Below are positions 33,374 to 43,177 of a stretch of 64,000 bases of DNA, in pieces. The stretch covers positions 25,518,001 to 25,582,000 of the forward strand of contig CM077597.1 of NCBI GenBank assembly GCA_039654915.1, written 5' to 3'. Every line of letters begins with the position of its first letter. Positions within the stretch are counted from its first letter, which is position 1. The translations under genes were made by a program, and so were the position numbers. The notes under the pieces were generated by a model. That model searched no databases. It saw only the letters and a list, made by a program, of their open reading frames with translations, and was not told the origin of the DNA. Source of the DNA: Aquilaria yunnanensis (taxonomy: Eukaryota > Streptophyta > Magnoliopsida > Malvales > Thymelaeaceae).

Positions 33374-35936
33374 CATGTCTTCAGCCATTCCCGAGAGCTG
33401 ACAATCTCTTATGTCTCACCCTTGTTGCTCCACTTTTGAAAACTTAAAGAAGTGGACAGCCAAATTTTTTCTTCCCTCCTACACCACCACGAGGTTACCC
33501 CTCCTCGGTCATTTTAGTTTTATGAATCGGGATGACAAGGTTCCCATTTTCTGAGCTCAACTGAGGGCCGGACTTCGGTATCCTCCCGTGAAGATGGTTT
33601 GTGACTTTTGCCAATTTCATGGCATAGCCATGAATCAGCTTCCTCCCAACTCTTATTGCCATTTCAACGCCTTTCTCTGCATGTGCGGGGTCTTCGGGGT
33701 AGAACCCCATTTTATCCTGTTCATGCAGTATTACAAGCTCTATCCGGTTCCGAAGGGTGGCTTTTATTTCATGCTACCTCGGGGATCTGGGAGTAAGAAA
33801 TTTATGTTCACCTTCGCTACCAAGGATAGCTAGCGAGGGTGGCAAAGGAAGTTCTTCTTCCTAAAAGTGGCAGAGGCCTGGTTGCATGTTCCAACTAAGT
33901 GGGCTCGGGGAAAGCTGGAGACGGATGTCGTGGATCCCAAGAAGTTGCTAACTCCTGAGTTGGCGGCGAGGTTTGAGGATTTCGACAGATGTATCTGGGC
34001 TATCACCGACTGGGATGCCGAGGTCCCTCCGTGCTCTCTTTACCCCTTCCCCATCAATTGGAAGCTTATGACCGAGGAGGTCCTTCGGGAGTTGGGGGTG
34101 GTTAAGGAGCATAAGATGGATCTCGGCATGCCAGCTCCTGCCATCGAGGGGAAGGAGTCCTGGCTAGTGTAGCTCCTTCGAAGCGAGCTCACTTACGAAG
34201 CCTTTTTTGAAAGTAAGTTCCCTTTCATATTTTTCAGCATAAGTTCCTGTCTGGATTCACATTGATGTTTTCCCTCTTTTTCAAAGATGGGCGACAAGTC
34301 TGCTGCCTACTACAAGTCTTTCTTCCTTGGTCAGGCCGAGAAGGGAGAACAAACGAAGAAAGGTGTCTCCAAGAGGCGCAAGACTACTGGGAGCGGACCA
34401 TCTTCGGTCAAGAAGGTGAAGAAGGATGCCCTTCTTCCACCTTCGGAGGATGCGACGGAGGTCAGCGGTGACATTGCAACTTCCACCAAGCCTGAAAGTC
34501 CCGCGGAGGTCGGCGATGTTACTGCTACTTCCACTAAGCCTGGAACTCCAGCTGAGCCTAAAATTCCCGCGGAGGTTCCTGCCGGGGCGGTAAGTGGTCT
34601 CGTTCCACTGAGTCCTACAACGTCGGTGGATCTTTTGTGTTCTTTGGCAGGTAGTCCCTCTACCGAGGAGCTAGAGAAACGCCGAAGGGACAAAGGAAAA
34701 CATGTCCCTGCTAACGTGGAAAAAGTCCAGGACTCCGACGACGACGTTGCTGAGGTTGCGCCAGGTTTGTCTTTTATCTCCTTTTCAGTTTTCGCAATCT
34801 CATGGATTTCTCAGTCAAGGAGTTTTGCCTGATGAGGAGCATGTTTTCTGTCTTGCAGAGGATTTGGCGCGCTCAGCTTAGATGGTTGAGCATGCCCGAA
34901 GGCGGGCTCTTCGGGATTCCCACGTCCCAAGAGACAAAGTTCCAAGGGAGCCGTTCTGGTATTTCATGGAGGACATGAATCTGTTCTCCGAGGATTTCCG
35001 GGAAATGGCTCCCCAAATGGCGAGGGGCGTGCTTACTCAGGCTTCCTTTAAGGCAGTTACTAGGGAGTGTGCCTCCGAGGATACCTTCGCCGCTAAAGTT
35101 TTCGAGCATGCTGCCCAGGTAGTTCTTCAGGCCTCTTCATTTTTCGTCCCACTTTTTTGCCTAAGTGTTTTGGCTTTCCTTGTGTGACTTTTACTAAGCA
35201 CATTCTCTTTTTTCTTTTGCAGCTCCTGGGGTACAGTGGATACCTTCGAGCGTGGGCGGCAAAGCAGTCTTCGGTTCGAGCTTGGGCCGAATATAAATTG
35301 GAGAAGGCCAAGGTCTTCTGCGCTAATTCGATTGTGACGAACACCGAGTTGAGCCGTATAGCCAAGCAGAAGGTTGCCCAGCTTCGGGAGGAGTTCTTGA
35401 AAGGCCAAGAGGATCTCTTGAAGGACTTCTCCAAGAAGATGTCCAACCTTGGTGAGAAGGTCGTGAGCTTAACATTGGCCAACGAGGCCATTCGGAAGGA
35501 GAAAAAAGAAGAAGCTGTTCTCCTGACGAAGGCTCTTGCCGACAAAGCCGAACTTCAAGTTAAGGTCGACTCGCTGAAGAAGGATTCGGAGAAGAAGAAG
35601 AGGATAAAGGAGCTGGAGAAGGAGGTCGCCAATCTTCAGAAGGAGGTTTCGGATCTTCAGAATGAGGCGGATGAATTGGACATAGAAAAAGACAAAGCCT
35701 TCCAGGCGACGGAGGTTGCCTTTCAGGACGGCTTCTACCTAGCTCGTCACCAATTTCTGAAGAAATATCCAGACCTCGATCCTTCCTTCTTGGTTGCCCT
35801 GGATATTCCCGAGGGTCCTCGGTGGACTTGGTCGAAAGTTGAGTTCCTCAACTTGCCATTTTCCCCTCCTCCTGCACTGAAAGCGACAGCCAAAGGCACA
35901 AGAGCCGGAGCTTCCCATGACGCCGGGGTCCCTTAG
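33374..35936 (+). pseudogene. Antisense accessory gene of element A (four exons, coiled-coil protein)
   Basis: Read on the + strand, opposite to pol. Likely exons: 33374-34212, 34287-34764, 34859-35118, 35223-35936, each bounded by GT...AG. The first exon resembles the plant family annotated as putative gypsy-type transposon protein (CQFHGIAMNQLPPNSYCHFN, then a KWARGKLETDVVDPK part). Exon 2 is low-complexity and basic/acidic. Exon 4 (about 237 codons) is rich in K/E heptads (KRIKELEKEVANLQKEVSDL) and predicts a long coiled coil. Stops occur in exon 1 (for example TGA at about 33398 and TAG near 34170) and at the start of exon 3, so it is inactive. Antisense ORFs between pol and the 3' LTR are a known trait of the Tat lineage; their function is unknown. 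Confidence 0.7.
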
Positions 35937-36109
35937 ATATTCTAAGGCCTTTGCTTTCTTCTTTTTTCCTTGTGTTTTTCTTCTTGTAACCTTCTCCTTG
36001 TACCAAGACCTTCTTCAATAAATTTTCCTTCATAATTTGGTTAAGTCTTTTAAGCAGTTTTTGTTCCCTTGTTGTCCCGACCACTTTCAGTCAGGGGACT
36101 TCGGAGAGG

Positions 36110-36340
36110 TATAGTTTGCTCGTTTCATCGGCCAATCTTCGGGTAAACGTTCGTTGTTGGTGAAGTTCCCTTAGGCAAATTTTAGCCTGCCCTCGCCGGC
36201 CGTATTTGATGGACTTCACCTTTTTTGGGCATATAACCCAACCATCTTTGGAAGGAAAATAGGACTTTTGGGTGTCAATGGACTTCACCCTTTTTTGGGC
36301 ATATAACCCAGTCATCCTTGGAAGGAAAATAAGACTTTCG
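36110..36340. repeat. Tandem repeat of about 75 bp, two copies
   Basis: GGACTTCACC...TTTTTTGGGCATATAACCCA...GGAAGGAAAATA occurs twice (about 36210 and 36280). It lies between the antisense gene and the end of pol. The GGGCATATAACCC part is a near-palindrome. Confidence 0.75.
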
Positions 36341-36440
36341 GGAGCGTGTGCTTCAGCTTTGTTCGGCGAGTACTTTCAGATAGGGGAAAACTTCTATACT
36401 TAGAGAAATTTCTTTCTCGTACAATTTCTCATCTAAAATT

Positions 36441-38100
36441 CTAAGTATAGAATTTCTTTAAGGCATCTGACTGCCATGTATTTTCCAGTTTTGCTCCTTC
36501 GACATCGCCAATCTTGTATACTCCCTTTCGGACCTCGTCCCAGACCAAATAAGGCTCCTTCCCGTATGGCCGAAGTACTCCATAGGATGGTTTTCGGGGT
36601 TCAGACTCGGCCTTTCGGAGGATAAGGCCTTCTTCCGTTATTCCTTTTGGCCTATCATGCAGGTTTGCACTTATGGCCACCCTTTGCTGAAAGGCCTTTC
36701 TTCTGAGCTCGGCCATTTCTCAGTGTTCGTCAACTAGGTCGAGCTTAGTCCTTAACCCGAGGTTGTTTCCTCTTTCGCCGAACACCTGTATTCTAACTGA
36801 TGGCCGTACTACTCCGATGGGGATAATGGCCTCTATACTAAAGAGAAGTTAGAAAGATGTTTCCCCCGTGGCCCCTCGGGGAGTTGTGTGATAACTCCTG
36901 GGCACAGTAGGAAGTTTTCCTGGCCATTTTCCCTTTTCTTCTCCCAACCTTTTTATAGTCCCTTGTTCATGATTCTGTTGGCTACCCCAACTTGTCTGTT
37001 GCTCCGAGGCGAAGCTAGTGGGCCGACGTGCAATTTTACTCCGAAGTTGGTGGCAAATTCTTGGAGTCCCCTGTCCATATTCTGGGAACCATTATCGGCC
37101 ATTACCACCGTCGATATGCCAAATCTGCATATCATGTTCTTCCAGATGAACTTTTGTATATCTTTTGCCGGAATAGTTGCCAGGCATTCTGCCTCCACCC
37201 ACTTAGTGAAGTAGTCTGCCGCGACTTAGCAGAACTTCACTCCTTCGGGTGTTATTGGGAGTGGCCTAGTGAGGTCTATGCCCCATACTGCCAAGAGGCA
37301 AAGGTAATCTTCCGGGGTTATCCACTCCGAAGGCAACCTTTGGGTGCTGGTGTGTTTCTGGCAATTTTAACACCTTCTGGACGAATTGTCTTGCACCTTT
37401 TTTTACCGGTACATCTCTGTAGCTGACTTGCGTACCCCTGCCGGTATAATTCCTCCTCAATTATGGGACATCGTCCGGAATATCTTCGCATTTTTTGCCA
37501 CTTCATGAAGATTTTTGGGACTCTTTGGTTGCGAGATACCTCTTTGTAGGGTTCTTCCACCCTTTGTCTGAGGTTGCTATACTCAGCGTTGCCATGCTCG
37601 GATGGCCCAACACTCTGGTAACCACATTTGATTGCTCTGGTGGCCTCTCTGTCCTCGGGCTCCCGAGGGACTACTCAAGTGCCCTGGTGTTCTGCGCTCG
37701 GGGTTGCCGAGGAGTTTCCACTCCAGATCTACCTTTGCTCGGTTTCCCTCGTTGGTTTCAGCATTTTCTACTCCTGGGATTTCGGCAATGAAGTCTGCCA
37801 GTGCCTAGGCTTTCATTGCCTTTCTAGGCTCGTAAGTACTGCAGTATTCTCCGAGCTCGATGCACCCTTTTGATGATCTTCCCCAAATGCTCTACCCTTT
37901 TCATGACACTGCCCAGAGGCGAGTTACTCGGGACAATGGTAGGGTGACCTTGGAGGTGGAGTCATAGTCTTTTTCCTGCAAATAGCAAGGCGTAGATGGC
38001 TTTTTTGGGTAATGGGCATATGCCCTTGTTGCCGAGGAGACTGCTACTTTTCGTCGGGTGCAGAACTCCTTCGACGGGGAGCTCGGGGTCATTTCGACCC
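36441..38100 (-). pseudogene. RNase H, second RNase H and integrase remnants of element A
   Basis: On the minus strand, in order from right to left: an RNase H piece at about 37901-38050 (KKAIYALLFAGKRL), a disrupted archaeal-type RNase H and integrase N-terminal part (37266-37560), an integrase core piece (36953-37198; FGISTVVMADNGSQN) and the integrase C-terminal part (36441-36716; RKAFQQRVAISANL, KPSYGVLRPYGKEPYLVW). The frames are broken by stops and shifts. Layout and residues match the better-preserved pol of element B. Confidence 0.75.
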
Positions 38101-38330
38101 TGCTTCTTCCGTAGGTTGCGTTCTAAAGGGTATGCTTCCCGTCGAGGACTCATCTTCGTTGATCTCTCCTTCCGAACTCGCGTGAGTTGACGTGGGATCC
38201 TTCTCCTGATAAGGAACTGGTTAGGAGGGCCTTCGGCCCGAATCTAGCTGCGGCCATCTTCCGTCCAATTGCTGCGTCACTCCAGCCACGTCAGGGCGTG
38301 AGAACTTGCACAGGAAGCCTATGGTAGTAG
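38100..38330 (-). pseudogene. Truncated gag N-terminus of element A
   Basis: The minus strand downstream of the primer site encodes a short piece matching the gag N-terminal region of element B. It is joined directly to RNase H sequence near 38030-38100. The rest of gag, protease and reverse transcriptase are deleted at this junction. Confidence 0.5.
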
Positions 38331-38472
38331 TCAGAGGACGTTCGTCCTCGGGCACGGAAGTCTCTACTGCAGTCGTTCGGTTGCCGGTTGAACCTCTGGC
38401 GCGGATGGGGACCTCGAAAGTCCTTTGTCCTTAGAACGCCGAGTTTTCTACAACGGCGACCTGGGAGTGAGA

Positions 38473-38492
38473 TTCCTACAAACGGCGCCAAA
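38473..38492 (-). other. Primer-binding site of element A
   Basis: The minus strand reads TTTGGCGCCGTTTGTAGGAA directly after the 5' LTR. TGGCGCCG is the usual tRNA-Asp-type site of Tat and Athila elements. Confidence 0.7.
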
Positions 38493-39406
38493 TGATGGCG
38501 ATGAAGGCCATCAACATCTCCACTATCTGTCGTGGAGAAAGTAGCAGGAGCTTCCGTAGGTGTAGGCGAGCCTTGAAAGAAGGTGCTCTGTGTGGATTAC
38601 CTGTGATGGCCGGCAGCATCTTCGCGTGGCTGGCACGGTGAGGCCGAGAAGGGCTTCCGGTATTGGAGAGAGGTCCGAAACGGGGATTCCTCAGGAGGAC
38701 TGGCCTGAAACACTCGGAAAACAGGGGTTAGGAGGTCCCCGGAGTGATTTTCTGGGGAGGAGCCTCTGACGCCCAAGTCAGTCCTTAGGGGATGGAGAGA
38801 GAGAGAGAGAGAGCAGCAGCAGCAAGTACCAGAAGAGAGGGAGAGAGCTCTCTTTGTGTGTGACCATTCCCCTGGTATATATAGGAGGGGGTGAACCCTT
38901 CAGATTGTAGCACATGTATGGACGAACTCCATCCGTACTTCTGGGCGTAGGGGGCCCTTAGCCGCCTGCAGGCTCCTTGGGCCACGAGCTGCGATAATCA
39001 TAGCCCTACATGACAGGACGTAGGCAATGGTGATACGTCAGAGTGCCAGCGAGAACGGCGTGTAGGGTGTACGGGCGTAATGTCAGAGGCTCCTTGATGG
39101 CTTCTGCCGTACCTCCGAGGTCCCCTTGGTTGATCTCTCACTTCGGAGTGAGGGACCTTTTCCCGGAGTCGCAGTGGTACTTCGGGGCTTTCCCTGGCTC
39201 CGAAGTTAGCCCTTCGGGGGACTTTCAGCTGCAGAAGGTGGCTGGCACTTCTCCCCGAAGCTGACTCGGTCGCCTTCCCGATGGAGGTGATACGGTAGTT
39301 TCCCGAGGTTGGTATTGGCGGGCTGCCGAGGTCGCGTGCGTCAGGTGTTTGGCTTCCTCCTTTCCAGGGTCCTTAGGTGTTCGGGGCGATAGCACTTTGG
39401 CTATCA
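38493..39406 (-). repeat. 5' LTR of element A
   Basis: 914 bp from TGATGGCGATGAAGG to TTTGGCTATCA. It contains a TATATATAGG box in both orientations near 38875, and a short (GA)n run. Confidence 0.85.
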
Positions 39407-40375
39407 GCTGTGTTACCCCTTTGGAATTTAAAATCTTATAAATTAAAGACACGGCTTGGATCTTGGGCCTGACACTTAGACATGGGCATGTAACATTAGA
39501 ACACGGGCATGTGGCAAGGTGTGTTTGCTCCAAATTGAGCCAAAACTTGTAATTTAGCTAAAAAAACCTTGTAGAAATCCTTTCTAACTCAATTGAAGTT
39601 GAAATATAACCTGAAAATAAAATATGAACCAATTAAGCACCAAATCCTGGCATAAACACATTAAAAGACAAGCAAATATAAGGAAAAAACCTTAGAGAAA
39701 AAAAATTGGAATCATAGAACCATACTCTTAAGCAAAAGGTAATAGAGAAAGAGCATTGAAATTTAAGGGTCTTGTGAAATTAGTAAGACTACCAAGCATA
39801 AAACACTTTCAATATAACATTTTAAAAAATAATAATTTAATGGAAATAATTTATTCTCATGCTAGTAGCCAGAAACTTATGGGAAATATCAAATTTTGAA
39901 GCAGAGGAAAAAGAACAAACCAACCAAGTCCAAGCTTATGCACAACCATTCAAACTGTAAAACCATAGACTTGGGCAAATAGTTTATCTATTCAATTCTC
40001 TCTTTGTTGTTTTTTTCAAACAATTCTCTTCATGTGTTGACAACTTTTGTAGCAAGTGCACACTATACAATCACTGTCTATACCTAAGCTAATTCTTAAC
40101 ACAATCCAAGATGATGCGAAAATAGCTTCTAAAGACCATCTTCTACTAGCTTGTTAATGAATTACAAAAATGTTTAAAACAAATTAGACACAAAAGTGAA
40201 AGACTTCAAGAATCACTTACTTGATCTTCAAGTTAAGAACTCAAGACATTAAGTTAACAACTACTCTCTAATAATACAAACATGCTTAATAGAATGATTC
40301 AAAACAATTAAGCACAAAAATGTTAAAATTTTTTAGAAAAATCACTTAAAAGATATAAAAAATAAGCAAAATAAG
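39407..40375. other. Old LTR-like and unassigned AT-rich sequence
   Basis: 39407-39680 continues the tract into which element A inserted and resembles the reverse complement of 21200-21560. The remainder to 40375 shows no ORF, domain or repeat partner. Confidence 0.35.
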
Positions 40376-40945
40376 TGATGGCCAAAGGGCCAGAAGCCCT
40401 TAAGCCCATCACCAGAGTTAAGCCAAACTTGGTCCCAGAAGAGCACATTGAGCACCGAAATGGTACCTCGATCGATGATAAGGACCCTGGTTAAAGGAAA
40501 AGGTAACTCGGCGTGCCCCCATCACCAAAGTACGTCCTAAAAGCCGATGTGTGGTCTCCAGGCAATAAATGTATATCGACTTGTAGGCCTAGAGGAACTC
40601 CTAGCCTCTGAAAAAATTGCTATGGCCATGCTATATAGGGCACGTGAAACTCCCACCCTGCACCTGTCGGAATAGCTGCCTGTAGAGGTTAGTTAGGAAA
40701 AGTAGACAACTGGTTAAATCCTAATAGGACACGTGGTCGGCTGATCTAGGGCACCCTCTTCATACTCCCATGCTTTGGGTCCTATTTAAAGGGGGAACTC
40801 CACATGACTGATGTAAGCCATCCATTTCCTATTACCTAAATACTCAGTTTTCCCTATCACTAACTTGAGTGTCAAAGGATCCCATTCACCTTTTTTTTTT
40901 TTTTCAGGTGTAAGCTGTTACTCACTTTAGGGTAGTCCAATTATG
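40376..40945 (+). repeat. Possible solo or truncated LTR of a Tat-like or TRIM element
   Basis: Starts TGATGGCCAAAGGGCCAG, has a CCTATTTAAAGGGG box near 40786, and the phrase ACTTGAGTGTCAAAGGATCC, a form often seen near the end of such LTRs. TGGTGCCAAAATTGTG at about 40943 could be a primer site. No target duplication was established. Confidence 0.4.
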
Positions 40946-41725
40946 GTGCCAAAATTGTGTATTTAGACTTGCAGGATTGGTAATGTTAAGTAGGCAATCA
41001 GAACACTACCCTTAGTGTGCATACCCAAGTGGCCCTCTTGGGCACTATGTAAACACATGCATATTGGTGTAACCATAACACACATATTCACATTTCATGA
41101 AGACCATGGCAGCAAAGAAGGAAAACACTAGCACAAGTCTTAATGTTGGCTATTATTAGGCACTCTTGTTAAGTTCTAGTGACCAGCCACTACACCTGTA
41201 ACTTCCACTAATAAACTATATCATTTTAGCCATGTAACCCCTATTTTATTTTCTCCATTATCAATATCCCACCTATGGACCAAGTTATGGATTTTTGAAA
41301 TTGGTTACAAAAACCTGACCAAATGAATAGTAACTTAGCCAATTGTGCAACGTCATATCTTTGGCCACAGGGCTCCAAATTTAGAAATTCCAAATTTTAG
41401 TTCAACCTTTGGATGTGCTGTAGATGTGATCAAAATTTTATACCAAGATTCAATTTACATAGGGAGTTATAGAGCTTTGAGTGCAAAATCAAAATTCTGA
41501 TGACTTATGACCATTTTGCCCATATAAAATTTCATAAGTGTGTAAACACTTCATTCACAAGGGGTAAGCCCTCCATAGCTACCCCATATAATTTGATCCA
41601 TGTCCTTTCCATAGCCATCTTTGAAAATTTGTTCACTTGAGTTACCAACTTTTGTAACCTGACAATTTAGTCCATAGGTTACTTGAAAATTAGGAAATAT
41701 GCCAATTCTTTCTTAAGGATCAAAC
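40946..41725. other. Unassigned sequence left of element B
   Basis: No ORF above background. It ends in CAAAC (41721-41725), the left target duplication of element B. The tract resumes at 62776. Confidence 0.3.
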
Positions 41726-42476
41726 TGATGTCCAGGGACATCTTCACTGGAAGGCATGGTGACTTCCGGGGGGACTTCCTGTGAAGGAGAGCATCCGGTG
41801 CTGGAGTTTCCCAAGGGAACGTGCCTGCAAAGCTCAGAGAGGGGGGTTAGGAGGTCCCTGGGGTGCTTTTCCGGGGGAGGAGCCTCCGACGCCCAAGTCA
41901 GTTTCCTGAGAAGGTGAGGGGGAAGCACTAGAGTTTTTAGTGGGCTTGCCTGTGTTTTCTCAAGGGGGAGGAGTCCAACCTCTTGCCAGGGTTTGTCTCC
42001 TGGTATTTATAGGAATGTCCAGCCCATTCAGATCGCGACACATGTTCGGTCGGATGTTCTCTGAATTTCTGGACGTAGGGGACAAGTAGCCGGTGGCAGG
42101 CTCCTTGAGTCTCGAACCGAGACAGGTCGTGACAAGACCTGGACGGCGTCGGCGTGTCAAATCACCGTTTGAGGTGACATGTAGCGTCTGTGGGTGGCAT
42201 GTCAGAGGCTCCTTAAATGCTCCTACCGTACTCCCGAGGTCCCTGGCCGGGGTCGTCCTCTGGTACAGACGATGCCCCTTCGGGAAACATGCCCGCAGTT
42301 TAGGGGTTCCCTAATTCAGGGTTCCGCCTTCGGGCAGATGCTCTTTGGCATGCAATAGCTGATTCTCCGTTTCCAAAGGCGATCTGTTTAGTACCTCGGG
42401 GGGAGCTAATAGCTTCCTCGCGTTTCCTGACGCTCCGAGTTCGGGTCAGATAGAGGCGATAACCCTTCGGCTATCA
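41726..42476 (-). repeat. 3' LTR of element B (751 bp)
   Basis: Matches the split 5' LTR (51390-51443 plus 62075-62770, 750 bp net of one duplicated CTTCC). The purine tract AAAGGGGGGCATG (minus strand, 42477-42489) abuts it. Its sequence also resembles the LTRs of element A, so A and B are related subfamilies. Confidence 0.9.
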
Positions 42477-42910
42477 CATGCCCCCCTTTGGAAAGCCGAA
42501 GTGGAGACTTCAGCTGGTAGTCTTTCCGAGGATACTCTTTGGGAGTTTTTAGGGAGTAAATCCTGTGCCGAAGGTACACCTTTTTCCCTAAGATATGGGC
42601 TGCTCGGCCATGGCCTGTCTTTTGGTGTCTTCGAGGTTACTTACTTTTTTCCTTTTTCCTTTTGCAGGTCTGTGCAGCGTCGCGTCTTATGACCAAGCGT
42701 GTCAGTCTGGAGCGGCGCGTCCCAGTTTCTTAGGGGTGTCAGAAGGTGCGTCCCCTATTTTGGCGCGGCGGCTGACACGTGGCCTACTGTGACTGGCGGA
42801 GAGTCGCATCGGTTACAGAGGGCGCGTCTTTTCGGGAGCAGAGAGCAGTTACGGCGACTGTTCACCTTCAGGGGATACTTATGACGCCAGTTCGTCTAGC
42901 CACTTTTGAC

Positions 42911-42920
42911 CTATATATAG
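42911..42920 (+). promoter_or_regulatory. TATA box of the antisense gene in element B
   Basis: CTATATATAG about 435 bp inside the 3' LTR edge. The likely start codon of the antisense gene is at 43178. Confidence 0.45.
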
Positions 42921-43177
42921 CCCATTCCATCATAAGTTCCCTTTTTGCTTTTGCTTCTGCTCTTTTCCCTGCTTGCCACTGCTTTTGCATTTTCTCTTGC
43001 TTTTTGCGGTGGAGCTGTTTTAACAGAGTTTTTCCAGCAACCTTTCACGACGGCGACTTCAAACCCAGATTTTGGAAAGTCTTTTGGTGGGTTTTTGTTT
43101 TCCAGACTCTTCTGATTTCTAGAGTTTTTTCCGGAACTTGTTTTCTTGCCTTTTTTCGAACCCATTTTTCTGCAAAT

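Larger units (their letters stand above)
31767..39406 (-). mobile_element. Tat-like element A, internally deleted, minus strand
   Basis: Its LTRs at 31767-32696 and 38493-39406 share start (TGATGGCGATGAAGG) and end (CACTTTGGCTATCA). Flanks GTTGT and GCTGT form a target duplication with one mismatch. Next to the right LTR, the minus strand reads TTTGGCGCCGTTTGTAGGAA, the tRNA-Asp-type primer site usual in the Tat/Athila lineages, so this is the 5' end. Gag beyond its N-terminus, protease and reverse transcriptase are missing; RNase H and integrase remnants remain. A + strand antisense gene occupies 33112-35936. It is non-autonomous. Confidence 0.85.
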
